Source: a bacterium (lineage in GTDB: Bacteria; Oederibacteriota; Muellerivitia; Muellerivitales; Muellerivitaceae). From it: a DNA stretch of 62,022 bases. The DNA is taken from positions 1 through 62,022 of the forward strand of contig DASZRK010000065.1 in the NCBI GenBank assembly GCA_035549195.1, given 5' to 3'. How positions within the stretch are numbered: the stretch's first letter is position 1; the number at the start of each line of letters is the position of its first letter. This document shows, one piece after another, positions 1 to 9,037 of the stretch. The translations under genes and the position numbers were made by a program. The notes below the pieces were generated by a model. That model did not search any database. It was not told where the DNA came from and saw only the letters and a program-made list of their open reading frames with translations.

Positions 1-2049
1 GAAGACCAGCGCCGAGACCGGATGCACGATGAGCTCCAGCCAGACCAGGTGGACCGGGAGGTAGAAGATCGGCATGCCCAGCAGGGGACAGAGCAGGGCC
101 AGCCCCACGATGGGGATGTGGAAGGCGATGAGGAAGAGGAAGGAGCGCTGGATATTGCCGAAGATGCGCCGCCCTTCGGCGATGGTGGCCACGATGCCGG
201 CGAAGCTGTCGTTCAAAAGCACCAGATGGGCCGAGGCCCGGGCCACCTCCGTCCCCTGGAGGCCCATGGCGATGCCGATGTCGGCTTTTTTCAGGGCCGG
301 CGCGTCGTTGATGCCGTCCCCTGTCATGGCCACCACCTCGCCCGCCTCTTTCAGGGCCTTCACCAGGGCGAACTTCTGCTCGGGCCGCACCCGGGCGAAG
401 ACCACGCCTTCGCGGGCCTTGCGGGCGAATTCCTGCGGCGGCAGGCGGTCCAGCCCGGCGGCGTTGAGCAGTTCCTCGGGCCGGTGGTCGATGCCCGCGG
501 CGTCCACCACCGCGTGGGCGGTGAGCAGGTGGTCCCCGGTGATGATCTTCAGGCGGATGCCCGCCTCCCGGCATTGGGCCGCCGCCGCCGGCACCTCGGG
601 GCGCAAGGGGTCCCGGAAGGCCAGCAGGCCGAAGAGCTTGAGGCCGCGCTCGTCCCGGGCGCGGTCGCCGGTGAAGGGGCCCCCGTCCCGCCCCGCCACC
701 GCCAGCACCCGGGCGCCGTGGGAGGCCAGGCGCTCGTTCTCCCGCTCGGCCGCCCGGCGTTCCTCCGGGGAAATGTCGCAATGCTCCAGGATCCCCTCCA
801 GCGCCCCCTTGGCCGCCAGCCGCCAGGCCTGGGGGTCGGCCGCCTTCCGCCAGACGTGGGACATGTGCTTGCCCACCGGATCGAAGTCGTAGTCGTGGAC
901 CAGTTCCCACCGCTCCTGCACCGTCCGCGTCCTGACCCCATGGGACCGGGCATGGATCAGGATGGCCTTCTCCATCGGGTCCGCCGGCGACCTCTCGCAG
1001 GCCAGCACCGACGCCTCCAGCACCGCCTCCTCGCTGGCCCAGGGGGTCAGGGGAAGGTGCGATTCCAGTTGGAACTGCCCGGCCGTGAGGGTGCCGGTCT
1101 TGTCCACGCAGAGCACGGTGGTGGAGCCCAGGGTCTCGACGCTGGCCAGGCGCTTGAGCAGCACCCCGTGGCGGGAAAGGCGCCAGGCGCCCAGGGAAAG
1201 GAAGAGGGTGAAGACCAGGGGGAATTCCTCCGGGATGGCCGCGATGGCCAGGCTGACCCCCGCCAGGAAGGCGGGCCCCCAGGCTTGGCCCCGGGAAAGT
1301 TCCAGTCCCACCACCGCCGCCGAGACCAGGAGCGCCACCCCGTAGAGCCGTTTCACCAAGGCGCCCACCTTGCGCTGGAGCGGGGTCTGCTCCATCGGTT
1401 CCCCGGCGACCAGTTGGGCGATCTTGCCGAAGCGGGTGTGGGGGCCGGTCTCCCCCACCTCGCCGATGCCTTGCCCGGTCAGCACCGTGGTCCCGGCGAA
1501 GAAACGGCTTTCAGGGCCGGGTCCATCGCCGTACGGTCTTTCCGGGTCCTTCCCAGGGACGGGGGCTGTCCTTGGCGTCTTGGCCACAGGTTCCGATTCG
1601 CCGGTGAGGGCGCTTTCATCGACCGAGAAATTCGCGCCTTCCCAAAGCACCCCATCGGCCAACACCCGGTCCCCTTCCTTTAATAGGAGGAGGTCGCCCG
1701 GGACCACCTCTTCCGAGGGGATGGAGCTTTCGACCCCGTCCCGCAGGACGCGGGCGCGCGGCTCCCAGGCTTGGGACAGTTTCTTGAGGGCCTCCCGGCT
1801 ACGGGCTTCCAACACCACGTCCACGCCCAGCACGGGAACGAGGGCGGCCAAAAGGATGGACCCGTCGCGCGGCTCCCCCAGCAAGAAATAGACGGCGGCG
1901 GCCGCCAGGAGCATGAGGGCCATGGGATCGGCCAGGAGTCGGGCCAGTTCCTTGAGCCGCCCATGGGGGTCCGGCGGGACCGGGAGGTTCGGTCCATAGC
2001 GGCGCAATCTTTCGCGGGCTTGGGAATTGGTCAGACCGGTCGGGGGCAT
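1..2049 (-). CDS. P-type cation-transporting ATPase (3' end cut by window)
   Basis: Reading the minus strand from ATG at 2049 gives an uninterrupted frame of 683 codons that runs off the window start. It holds the P-type ATPase signatures in order: actuator loop DESALTGESEP, membrane helix M4 with IPEEFP, phosphorylation site DKTGTLT, and hinge MTGDGINDAPALKKADIGIAMG, followed by the start of the C-terminal membrane helices. An AAAGAGG ribosome site precedes the ATG. There is no N-terminal metal-binding domain, which argues against the heavy-metal P1B class. The PEEFP version of M4 suggests a P2-like cation pump; the ion cannot be told from sequence. Very probable as an ATPase, substrate unknown. 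Confidence 0.9.
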   Translation of the reverse strand, partial: MPPTGLTNSQARERLRRYGPNLPVPPDPHGRLKELARLLADPMALMLLAAAAVYFLLGEPRDGSILLAALVPVLGVDVVLEARSREALKKLSQAWEPRARVLRDGVESSIPSEEVVPGDLLLLKEGDRVLADGVLWEGANFSVDESALTGESEPVAKTPRTAPVPGKDPERPYGDGPGPESRFFAGTTVLTGQGIGEVGETGPHTRFGKIAQLVAGEPMEQTPLQRKVGALVKRLYGVALLVSAAVVGLELSRGQAWGPAFLAGVSLAIAAIPEEFPLVFTLFLSLGAWRLSRHGVLLKRLASVETLGSTTVLCVDKTGTLTAGQFQLESHLPLTPWASEEAVLEASVLACERSPADPMEKAILIHARSHGVRTRTVQERWELVHDYDFDPVGKHMSHVWRKAADPQAWRLAAKGALEGILEHCDISPEERRAAERENERLASHGARVLAVAGRDGGPFTGDRARDERGLKLFGLLAFRDPLRPEVPAAAAQCREAGIRLKIITGDHLLTAHAVVDAAGIDHRPEELLNAAGLDRLPPQEFARKAREGVVFARVRPEQKFALVKALKEAGEVVAMTGDGINDAPALKKADIGIAMGLQGTEVARASAHLVLLNDSFAGIVATIAEGRRIFGNIQRSFLFLIAFHIPIVGLALLCPLLGMPIFYLPVHLVWLELIVHPVSALVF

Positions 2050-2175
2050 GGGGCCTCTTTCAGGGATGCTCCCTTGATCTTAGGCGTTTTTTTACAGGAG
2101 TTTTATGACCCGGGTCCAGCATCCGGGACGGATCTAGGGTAGAGTTAAGGTCGATCGGCCATCTTTGGGGGACCC

Positions 2176-2556
2176 ATGCCTGAAGGCTACTTGTATAAGG
2201 AAAGAAGGATCTCTCCCCGGACCAAGGTGGAGATCCCCATCCAATTCGGCCTGCTCGAGGATCCCCAGGCCGTCCAGGCCATCCGGGACCAGCACAAGAA
2301 GGCCCGCGGGGAAAAGGCCATCGACCTGAGTTTGGGCGGGCTCCAGGTCCTGGCGGCCCAACCCCTGAGGTCGGGGGATATGCTGGAGATGGAGATCTCC
2401 CTTCCCGGCCTGCCCATGGCCCTTCCCGCCACCGCCGAAGTGGTGTGGGCCGACGGGAACACGGGCGGGCTCCACTTCCTGCGCATGGACGGGGAGGACG
2501 TGCGGGTCCTGAAGGCCTTCCTGAACAAAGCCATGAAGAGCCGGGGCGGGGCCTGA
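2176..2556 (+). CDS. PilZ domain protein
   Basis: A 126-residue single-domain protein with both c-di-GMP contact motifs of PilZ: a basic RxxxR near the N terminus (ERRISPRTKV) and DLSLGG about 35 residues later. The rest is the short beta-barrel ending in a helix. Expected to be a cytoplasmic c-di-GMP receptor acting on a partner, since no output domain is attached. It lies alone between the ATPase and the Fur-box gene. A second PilZ protein (61136-61579) and an EAL protein (44611-45897) in this window suggest active c-di-GMP signalling in the organism. Confidence 0.85.
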   Translation: MPEGYLYKERRISPRTKVEIPIQFGLLEDPQAVQAIRDQHKKARGEKAIDLSLGGLQVLAAQPLRSGDMLEMEISLPGLPMALPATAEVVWADGNTGGLHFLRMDGEDVRVLKAFLNKAMKSRGGA

Positions 2557-2580
2557 TCTTTTTTTGAACTTTGGTTGTTG

Positions 2581-2603
2581 ATATTGATAATCATTATCAA
2601 TAT
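2581..2603. promoter_or_regulatory. Fur box
   Basis: A perfect 11-1-11 palindrome whose core GATAATCATTATC matches the classical Fur box. It ends 33 bases before the ATG of the barrel-cytochrome gene at 2636, where a repressor would cover the promoter. It is the only such site I found in the window. Iron-dependent repression of that gene is inferred from this position. Confidence 0.85.
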
Positions 2604-2635
2604 ACTCCCCGCCATTCCAATCGGGGAGGCCTCCC

Positions 2636-3646
2636 ATGAAACGTCGGACCCAAGCCGCGATCCTCTGCCTGGCGCTGTTGGCCGCGCCGGCCCTGGCCAG
2701 CGAACGCCATTTCACCTTCAGCTATGAATCGTCGGTCCTGGGCGAGGGCGAGAAGGAACTGGAGACCTATTCGGACTTCAAGTTCGGCCGCGACCTCTAT
2801 TATTCGGCCCTGGACGAGCGCCTGGAACTGGAGTGGGGCCTGGGCGGGGGCGTGCAGTCCTCCCTTTACCTGAACTTCGAGCAGGAAATGGCCGACGACG
2901 GCACCGGCGCCATCGGCACCGAGTTCCTGGCCGACGGCATCTCCAACGAGTGGAAGTTCAAGCTCTCCGACCGCTGGACCGAGGCCCTGGGGTTGGGCCT
3001 CTATTTCGAGAACGGCTTCAAACCCGACGAGTACGAACTGGAGACCAAAGTCATCGTCGACAAGCAGATGGGCGACTTCCTCTGGACCTTCAACCTGACG
3101 GCCGAGCCCGAGGTGCATTTCATCGACAACACCGTGGGCTTCTCCCTCACCCCCTCGGCCGGCGCCGGGTTCTTCCTGGTCCCCGAGAAGTTCTTCGTCG
3201 GGATCGAGGCCCAATACCTCAACGCCTGGGAGGACCTGGACCAGGGCAAGACCGCCTCCATGATTTCCGCCGGGCCCGTGCTGGCCTATACGGGCAAGGG
3301 CTGGTGGGCGGCGGTCACCTACCTGCCCCAACTGGCGAACCTGCAGGGGAGCGGCCTGGATTACGGGAACGGCCAGCGCCACCAGGTGCAGGTGGCCTTC
3401 TCGCTGGAACTGGGCGGCTCGCCCGAGCGTCCGGCGGCCTCCGCCTCGGTCCCCGCCGAATTCCAGGCCGGGCGATCCCTTTACGAAGCCCGCTGCCAGG
3501 AATGCCACAAGCTCCACGACCCGGGCGAGTTCACGCCGGAGTCCTGGGACGCCATCATGACCAAGATGAAGTACAAGGCGAACCTGGAGGGGGACGAGGA
3601 AGGTTCGATCCTGGGCTACCTGAAGGCCTTCGCCAAGAAGGGCTGA
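2636..3646 (+). CDS. Outer-membrane barrel with C-terminal heme-c site
   Basis: 336 residues. A Sec signal peptide (cleavage after ALA, about residue 21) is followed by roughly 240 residues of alternating amphipathic strands rich in aromatic residues, as in outer-membrane barrels. After a short Pro/Ala linker comes a compact tail with one heme-c attachment motif, CQECH, and a downstream methionine segment (IMTKMKY) that could give the distal ligand. The Fur box just upstream implies expression under iron limitation. A role in iron reduction or uptake at the outer membrane is inferred, not shown. I do not recognise a named family for the fusion. Convergent with the LOG gene, with 1 base between the two stop codons. 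Confidence 0.7.
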   Translation: MKRRTQAAILCLALLAAPALASERHFTFSYESSVLGEGEKELETYSDFKFGRDLYYSALDERLELEWGLGGGVQSSLYLNFEQEMADDGTGAIGTEFLADGISNEWKFKLSDRWTEALGLGLYFENGFKPDEYELETKVIVDKQMGDFLWTFNLTAEPEVHFIDNTVGFSLTPSAGAGFFLVPEKFFVGIEAQYLNAWEDLDQGKTASMISAGPVLAYTGKGWWAAVTYLPQLANLQGSGLDYGNGQRHQVQVAFSLELGGSPERPAASASVPAEFQAGRSLYEARCQECHKLHDPGEFTPESWDAIMTKMKYKANLEGDEEGSILGYLKAFAKKG

Positions 3647-3647
3647 A

Positions 3648-4442
3648 CTAGGGGGTTCGGGACTTCGGGGTCCACCAGCGCTCCAGGAAAAGGGGCCGGG
3701 GCCGCACCTTCGGCCGGTACCGCAGGCCGAAATGGCCGATGGCGCGCTTGCGGATATGGGCGGTGACCTCCCGCGGCGAATCCGAGACCAGGATGCGGTC
3801 GATGTCCCCCGGGTCGATGGCCCCTTCCTTCAACATGGATCCCTTGAGCATCCGGAGCAAAGGGCCCCAATAGCCCTTCCCCATGAGGACGATGGGGAAA
3901 TCCTGGGTCTTGCCGGTCTGGATGAGGGTGGCGATCTCGAAAAATTCGTCGGTGGTCCCGAACCCGCCCGGCATGGCGATGAAGGCGTAGGAATACTTGG
4001 CCAGCATCAGCTTGCGCACGAAGAAATAATGGAACTCCAGCCAAAGGTCCAGGTAGGGATTGGGCTTTTGTTCCTTCGGCAGGACGATGTTGCAGCCCAC
4101 CGACCGCCCCCCCGCCTCCTGGGCCCCCCGGTTGGCCGCTTCCATCAGGCCCGGGCCGCCCCCGGTCATGACGGTGAATCCCAGCTTGGCCATCTCGGCC
4201 CCCACGCGCCGGGCCAGGGCGTAATAGCGGTGGCCCTCGTTGAAGCGGGCGGACCCGAAGATGGTCACACAGGGTCCCACGAAGTGGAGCTTGCGGAAGC
4301 CCTTGAGGCATTCGAAGAAGACCAGCAAAAGCTGGCGCAGTTCCTCCAGGCGGGACAGGGGCCCGGAGAGGAAGCGGCTCTCCCGGGGCGAGGGAGTGGA
4401 CTTGCCCCAGAGGGAGCGGGAGGTCGATCGCTTGTTTTTCAT
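3648..4442 (-). CDS. LOG family protein (Rossmann-fold nucleotide-binding)
   Basis: 264 residues. The two family signatures are clear: GGGPGLMEAANRGAQEAGG near residue 100 and PGGFGTTDEFFE near residue 165. LOG proteins hydrolyse nucleoside 5'-monophosphates (cytokinin riboside monophosphates in the studied cases) to the free base and ribose 5-phosphate; many bacterial members have unknown substrates. The N terminus is about 50 residues longer than the shortest LOG proteins and is basic, as in the longer bacterial subgroup. It stands alone, convergent with the barrel-cytochrome gene. Confidence 0.85.
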   Translation of the reverse strand: MKNKRSTSRSLWGKSTPSPRESRFLSGPLSRLEELRQLLLVFFECLKGFRKLHFVGPCVTIFGSARFNEGHRYYALARRVGAEMAKLGFTVMTGGGPGLMEAANRGAQEAGGRSVGCNIVLPKEQKPNPYLDLWLEFHYFFVRKLMLAKYSYAFIAMPGGFGTTDEFFEIATLIQTGKTQDFPIVLMGKGYWGPLLRMLKGSMLKEGAIDPGDIDRILVSDSPREVTAHIRKRAIGHFGLRYRPKVRPRPLFLERWWTPKSRTP

Positions 4443-4542
4443 GGCTCGCCTTCCTTCCCCGGCCTAGGGTCCCCTAATATACCGCAGGCTTCCCGCCCGG
4501 CCGTCGTCGAACCGCATGGGACGGGATCCGGGGGATCCGACC

Positions 4543-5181
4543 ATGGACAAAAGTTTTTGGTACCAGAAATGGGAAAAGAACGAGATCGGCTTTCACGGCG
4601 GCGTTCCCAACCCGCTCCTCGTCGGACATTTCGAAAGGCTCTCGCTCCCCAAGGGGGCCCGCGTGTTCCTGCCCCTTTGCGGCAAGAGCCTGGACATCCA
4701 TTGGCTCCTGGCCCAGGGCTACCGGGTGGCGGGGGCCGAATTGAGCCGCCTAGCCGTCGACCAGTTGTTCCGGGAACTGGGGGTCGCGCCGGAGATATCG
4801 GGCGCCGGGGAGCTGGTCCATTACCGCGCGCAGAACATCGACCTCTTCGTCGGGGACATCTTCACCCTGTCCCGGGAAACCTTGGGACCCGTGGACGCGG
4901 TCTACGACCGGGCGGCCCTGGTCGCGCTCCCGGGCGAAATGCGCTCCCGCTACACCGGCCACTTGATGGGGATCACCGGCAAGGCCCCGCAACTGCTCAT
5001 CTGCTACGCCTACGACCAGGCCCTGGCCGCCGGCCCTCCCTTCTCGGTCAGCGACGAGGAGGTCCTCCGGCATTACCAGGATGTCTATGAGCCCCTGCTC
5101 GTTACCAGCCTGGAGGTCCCCGGCGGATTGCGGGGGCAATTCCCCGCCCGGGAGAATGTTTGGCTGTTGAAGAAGCCCTAA
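4543..5181 (+). CDS. tpm: Thiopurine S-methyltransferase family protein
   Basis: I start at ATG 4543 because family members begin directly with the motif MDKSFWYQKWEKNEIGFHGG, although an in-frame ATG lies nine codons upstream at 4516. The 212-residue protein keeps the SAM-binding segment VFLPLCGKSLDIHWLLAQGY, GAELSRLAV and the YDRAALVALP region of bacterial TPMT proteins. Such enzymes methylate thiopurines or detoxify chalcogens such as tellurite and selenite. No linked resistance genes are present, so the in vivo substrate is open. Confidence 0.88.
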   Translation: MDKSFWYQKWEKNEIGFHGGVPNPLLVGHFERLSLPKGARVFLPLCGKSLDIHWLLAQGYRVAGAELSRLAVDQLFRELGVAPEISGAGELVHYRAQNIDLFVGDIFTLSRETLGPVDAVYDRAALVALPGEMRSRYTGHLMGITGKAPQLLICYAYDQALAAGPPFSVSDEEVLRHYQDVYEPLLVTSLEVPGGLRGQFPARENVWLLKKP

Positions 5182-5316
5182 GGGCGGGCGGATGCGCGTC
5201 TTCTTTTTGAGGCCCCGCTACCTTGACCTGCCGGATTTCTGGAACTGAGGATTAAGGTGATTTTCAGTCGAGGCCATAAAATCGGGATAATGGGGACGAT
5301 CCTTTAAAGGTCCCGG

Positions 5317-6342
5317 TCAGTGGATGCGCCAAATGACTTGGTTGAGCGAATCGGCGACGTAGATGTCGCCGGACGGGCCGATCGCGATCCCTCCCAGCAT
5401 GGTCGGCTCTTTGGAGTCCGGATTCTTCTTTTGCCCTTCCGCCGACAGGATAGGCCCCTCGTAGGTGGACAACACACCTTCCGGCGTGATCTTCTGGATG
5501 ATGGCGCTCAACTGGCAGGAAACATAGAAATTACCCTTCTTGTCCATCGCCAAGCCCTGGGCATACTTTATCGCATCCCCCCCCTGGAACAGGGTGGTCA
5601 CTTTTCCCGAGGTATTCAACTTCCGCAGGGAATTATTGCCACCGTCGACAAAATAAAGGTTCCCTTCCGCGTCTGTCGTCATGGCCTCGATTTGGCTGAT
5701 GGAGGCATCCGTTCCGGTACCATCTTCGGCATTAGGCTTTCCCGAACCCACCAGGACAACGGCGTCCCCTAACGCAGAGACCCGTCGAATGACCTCGGAG
5801 ACATTGTCTGCGACGAAAAGTCCTCCCTTCCCGTCCGATGTCAGCGGGCCGGTCATAGTGACACCAACGGCATTCCCATAGGCATCGGGCCAGGAGACCG
5901 TACCGGAACCCGGAAAATTCGAGACTGTCCCGTCGGGAGCGACCTTGCGGATCCTGCCATCGGAGACGTCCCGGACGAAAAGATTCCCGTAAGGGTCCAG
6001 GCTTAGGCATCCAGGACCATTGAAGCGGGCTTTTGCCCCTCTTCCATTGGTCTTTCCTTGGGCCAGGGCCTTCCCCGCCAAAGTAGACACGGTCCCATCG
6101 GGATCGATCTTTCGAATCAACTGATTGGCATAATCCGCCACATAGACGTCCCCCTGGGGGTCCACCACCACATTGGAAGGAAAATTGAATGTCGCTTGAG
6201 CCGCCTTTCCGTCCTTGGAACCGGCCACGCCCAACTGGCCCGCGAAAAGGGTCAATTCCGCCGCGTGTACCTGTCCTGCTCCAACCGCCATCACCGTCAG
6301 GAAAAAAACATGGGATGCTATCTTCGCGATCGAACGATCCAT
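5317..6342 (-). CDS. Secreted NHL-repeat beta-propeller protein
   Basis: 341 residues. A signal peptide (hydrophobic stretch to about residue 28, ending VHA) precedes repeated NHL units with the typical phrases VVDPQGDVYVADYANQLIRK, LSLDPYGNLFVRD, MTTDAEGNLYFVDGGNNSLRK and IAIGPSGDIYVADSLNQVIWR, enough for a propeller. An AGGAGG ribosome site lies 6 bases before the ATG. No enzyme domain is attached, so a binding or scaffold role in the periplasm or outside is likely. It borders the accessory stretch on its 5' side. Confidence 0.8.
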   Translation of the reverse strand: MDRSIAKIASHVFFLTVMAVGAGQVHAAELTLFAGQLGVAGSKDGKAAQATFNFPSNVVVDPQGDVYVADYANQLIRKIDPDGTVSTLAGKALAQGKTNGRGAKARFNGPGCLSLDPYGNLFVRDVSDGRIRKVAPDGTVSNFPGSGTVSWPDAYGNAVGVTMTGPLTSDGKGGLFVADNVSEVIRRVSALGDAVVLVGSGKPNAEDGTGTDASISQIEAMTTDAEGNLYFVDGGNNSLRKLNTSGKVTTLFQGGDAIKYAQGLAMDKKGNFYVSCQLSAIIQKITPEGVLSTYEGPILSAEGQKKNPDSKEPTMLGGIAIGPSGDIYVADSLNQVIWRIH

Positions 6343-6480
6343 TCAATGCCTCCTAGCAATAAAAATTCAATGTCCAAGAATCTCCAAAATAACCTACACC
6401 GGAAACATCACAAGAGAATCCCATAATTTATATATAACGTTTCGTTTTCGCGCTGCTTTCGGGGGCCTATCCGAAACCAT

Positions 6481-6563
6481 TGTCCACGACGGCTCCTCAG
6501 ATTGGACGACCTATCATTTGCCCTGAGTAAGCGAAGCACATCGAAGGGTCCCCGTCGTGGACA
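6481..6563. repeat. 83-bp palindromic element (GTCCACGACGG family)
   Basis: TGTCCACGACGG at 6481-6492 is repeated inverted and without mismatch at 6552-6563. The interior holds a second palindrome, from CCCTGAG (6521) to TCGAAGGG (6548), of the widespread CCCTTCGA-n-CTCAGGG type. The right end stops 3 bases from the stop codon of the next minus-strand gene. Related half-copies occur in most spacers up to 11.65 kb. Confidence 0.8.
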
Positions 6564-6566
6564 GCC

Positions 6567-7013
6567 TCAGCCTTTGCCTTTTTGTTCTTCTTCAAGGTAA
6601 TCCATCAGCTTCTTTCTCGTTGGATCGTTATAACTCAATTTAAAATCACTGGTGTCTTCCGGCCAATTATCGTCGTAGGTGTACCCTTCCAACATGTCGA
6701 GGTATCCCGTTTGATCCAAAAACAGAACAAAACCGGCTCCATGTTTGACGCCTTTAATTTCGCCATTCACGTCACCAAATATTAACCGTCCATTGGGAGA
6801 TGGCACATGCGGAACCGTTTCAGGCACTCTGAAATAGGTGAAGAAACCCACTCCGGAAAATTGCCGGGATGAAATGGTGGCGTTCTCCAGTTGTTTTCTT
6901 AAAGCTGTAAGGATGGGATGCTCACCAGCTAAAAGCCGATCCATCACCGCTTGTTCCAAAGGGGTCAACGAGGGATTAAGGGGGTCCTCATGCTTTAAAC
7001 CCGAACTTGGCAT
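6567..7013 (-). CDS. Conserved hypothetical protein
   Basis: 148 residues, soluble, no signal peptide. The sequence has the layout of a family I have seen only as uncharacterised: PLTPLEQAVMDRLLAGEHP at the N terminus, GVGFFTYFRVPE in the middle, then GAGFVLFLDQTGYLDMLEGY and a Trp-Pro-Glu segment near the end. The start has a strong GGGGAGG ribosome site. Base composition is visibly more AT-rich than the core genes around it. Its place among small accessory genes resembles that of immunity-type proteins, but that is only a guess. Confidence 0.6.
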   Translation of the reverse strand: MPSSGLKHEDPLNPSLTPLEQAVMDRLLAGEHPILTALRKQLENATISSRQFSGVGFFTYFRVPETVPHVPSPNGRLIFGDVNGEIKGVKHGAGFVLFLDQTGYLDMLEGYTYDDNWPEDTSDFKLSYNDPTRKKLMDYLEEEQKGKG

Positions 7014-7036
7014 TATTGCCTCCCCATCATGTTACC

Positions 7037-7064
7037 TGTCCAATGCGGGACCCCGTCGTGGACA
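7037..7064. repeat. Short copy of the GTCCACGACGGGG spacer motif
   Basis: TGTCCA (7037-7042) and TGGACA (7059-7064) enclose a CCCCGTCG core; the right part CCCCGTCGTGGACA is identical to that at 6550-6563. As at 6563, the motif ends exactly 3 bases from the stop codon of the minus-strand gene at 7068. Confidence 0.7.
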
Positions 7065-7067
7065 AAC

Positions 7068-7562
7068 TTAGATAAGTTTTAATCCGCGCGCGATCCGTTT
7101 AACTCGCCATCGTAAAAACGGATTTAACGCCTTTAGATTATCCAGGACATACTGATCTGCCGCCTTGTCAAAACCACCGTTCTCTTTGTCAATTAGACCG
7201 TAAAATTCATCATCCGCCCCCTTGGCACCCGACTTTTTTTCCTTTGTCGACGCAATGAGGATTGAAGTTTTTTTCATGCCAATGGTCTCATAACCCTTAA
7301 TGGCGTCATGAACAACCACCCCTGTTGGGTTACTATAAAATTGACCAAATCCTCCGTTTTTTACTTCCGCTTCCAACCAACGGGCAGCAAAAAGGTTTCG
7401 TTCAATTTCACTCACTTTGTCGGCCTGCTCCCTATATACCTTCGCGCCTTTATAAATGCTTACTCTTTTCCAAGTGGATTCAATCACTATCTCACGAATA
7501 TATCCGGGCTTTGGTTTTCCAAATTTAAATTTTAACCACTGCTTGAATTGCCAAAATGTCAC
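7068..7562 (-). CDS. DUF4375 / DMP19-like protein
   Basis: 164 residues, GTG start. The central segment AEVKNGGFGQFYSNPTG followed by AIKGYETIGM matches the DUF4375 family, whose best known member, DMP19 of Neisseria, is a DNA-mimic protein; FDDEFY-like DDEFYGLID also fits. Unlike DMP19 this protein is not strongly acidic and its C terminus is basic (RWRVKRIARGLKLI), so DNA mimicry should not be assumed. The ribosome site GGGGAGG is partly made by the GTCCACGACGGGG motif at 7576-7589. Low-GC accessory gene. Confidence 0.6.
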   Translation of the reverse strand: MTFWQFKQWLKFKFGKPKPGYIREIVIESTWKRVSIYKGAKVYREQADKVSEIERNLFAARWLEAEVKNGGFGQFYSNPTGVVVHDAIKGYETIGMKKTSILIASTKEKKSGAKGADDEFYGLIDKENGGFDKAADQYVLDNLKALNPFLRWRVKRIARGLKLI

Positions 7563-7575
7563 TTTTTAAATACCT

Positions 7576-7589
7576 CCCCGTCGTGGACA
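7576..7589. repeat. Half-copy of the GTCCACGACGGGG spacer motif
   Basis: CCCCGTCGTGGACA, identical to the copies ending at 6563 and 7064. It lies about 90 bases from the end of hflX, with no gene between, so a gene may have been lost here. Confidence 0.65.
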
Positions 7590-7678
7590 AGCCTTACCCT
7601 TTTCTCGATCCCCCAGGGCGGCACTCAAATTCCCACTTCACGGGCAGATCTTTTCGGCCCGGACCTTCCCCTAGGGCA

Positions 7679-9037
7679 TTACTTCATCATTTTACCCAGT
7701 CGCTGAAGGTCGATCGGACGGGCGCGAACAAGCAGTCGAACGCCTTCTTCGGTAAAGCTCTCCTTCAAGATCTTCATATTCGGACGCATTTCACTCATGA
7801 CCCCTTGGGCCTTATAGGGAACGAGGATCTCCTTTTCGATCATGTCCTTCTCGAAAAATTGGACGATGCGTTCACTGACGACCCGCATGTCCTCGGGACT
7901 ACGGGTCGAGGTCAGAACGGCGTTCGGATACTCCGCCCCGAGGACCTGCTTCTGCCATTCGCTCAACCGGTCGGCCTTATTGAGGATAAGAAGATGCGGG
8001 ATCGTGTCGGCGCCGATATCGCCCAAGACTTCCCGGACCACCGCCAGTTGGGAACGGAAGTTGCGGTCGGCGGCATCCACCACGTAGAGCAACAGGGAGG
8101 CGCCGCGGGCTTCCTCCAGCGTGGAGCGGAAGGACGCCACCAGATCGTGCGGAAGCTTGTGGATGAACCCGACCGTATCGGTGATCAGGATCCTCGGCTG
8201 GGTCTCCGGTTGCAAGGCGCGCACCGTCGTATCCAGGGTCGCGAAGAGCTTGTCCTCCACCAGGACCTCGCTGCCGGTCAACGCCCGCATGAGGGAGGAT
8301 TTCCCAGCATTCGTGTAGCCCACCAGCGCGACGCCGAGCAGTTCGGCGCGTTTCATCCGGCGATGCTCTTCTTCCCTTTGGACCGCTTCCAACTCCTGCC
8401 TAAGCTCGGCCAGCCGGTCGCGGACCTTTCTCTTTTCCGTCTCGATGACGGTCTCCCCGGTCCCTTTGCCGGACTGGTGACCCTTTCCCACCCCCGTATC
8501 CCGGAGACGGGGCGCCTGATAGGTTTGGCGCGCGATATCGACCTGGAGCCGGGCCGCCCGGGTCTTCGCGTGCCGGTTGAAGATCTCGATGATCACCCCG
8601 GTCCGGTCGAGCACCGGAACCCCCACGGCCGTTTCGACGTTGCGGATCTGGGACGGGCTCAGTTCACAGTCAAAAATGACGACGGTCGCCGGTCCTTCAG
8701 GAGTTACGGCCGGGACTGGCGCCTGTTGAGTCCCTGAAAGGGGCGAGATCCCCGAACGAGGGGTTTGGGGCGCATCCGGGTCCCCCTGGACCCTATCCCG
8801 GGAACCCTTTCCTGCGGTGAGTTGGGCGATCTCCATCAATTTTCCCTCGCCCACCACAGCGATCCCTTTGGTGCTGGGTTGCCGCTGGGACATGGTCCCG
8901 GCCACCTCGTAACCCAAGGTCGTCACCAGCCGTTCGAGCTCGGTCATCGATTCCGTCGCTTCGGCATCGGTCATTTTGGGCGTTCGGACGGAGAACAGGA
9001 GCGCTCTCGGATGCGTGTTTGTCTGCGTGGATTCCAT
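7679..9037 (-). CDS. hflX: GTPase HflX
   Basis: 452 residues with the full HflX layout: N-terminal domain ending in VIFDCELSPSQIRNVE and VLDRTGVIIEIF, a coiled linker, and the GTPase domain with G1 GYTNAGKSS, G2 LFATLDTT, G3 DTVGFI and G4 NKAD. HflX binds the 50S subunit and splits or rescues stalled ribosomes, for example under heat stress. Residues of about 95-120, rich in Gly/Pro/Ser, form an insertion between the first beta-strand region and DCELSP. It is normal in GC content, unlike its small neighbours, so it may be the resident gene in an accessory stretch. Confidence 0.95.
   Translation of the reverse strand: MESTQTNTHPRALLFSVRTPKMTDAEATESMTELERLVTTLGYEVAGTMSQRQPSTKGIAVVGEGKLMEIAQLTAGKGSRDRVQGDPDAPQTPRSGISPLSGTQQAPVPAVTPEGPATVVIFDCELSPSQIRNVETAVGVPVLDRTGVIIEIFNRHAKTRAARLQVDIARQTYQAPRLRDTGVGKGHQSGKGTGETVIETEKRKVRDRLAELRQELEAVQREEEHRRMKRAELLGVALVGYTNAGKSSLMRALTGSEVLVEDKLFATLDTTVRALQPETQPRILITDTVGFIHKLPHDLVASFRSTLEEARGASLLLYVVDAADRNFRSQLAVVREVLGDIGADTIPHLLILNKADRLSEWQKQVLGAEYPNAVLTSTRSPEDMRVVSERIVQFFEKDMIEKEILVPYKAQGVMSEMRPNMKILKESFTEEGVRLLVRARPIDLQRLGKMMK

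Noticed and set aside
22-1683. Long plus-strand reading frame opposite the ATPase
   Set aside because: It is antisense to the clear P-type ATPase frame, and its composition (His/Gly/Arg-rich) is typical of a shadow frame in GC-rich DNA.
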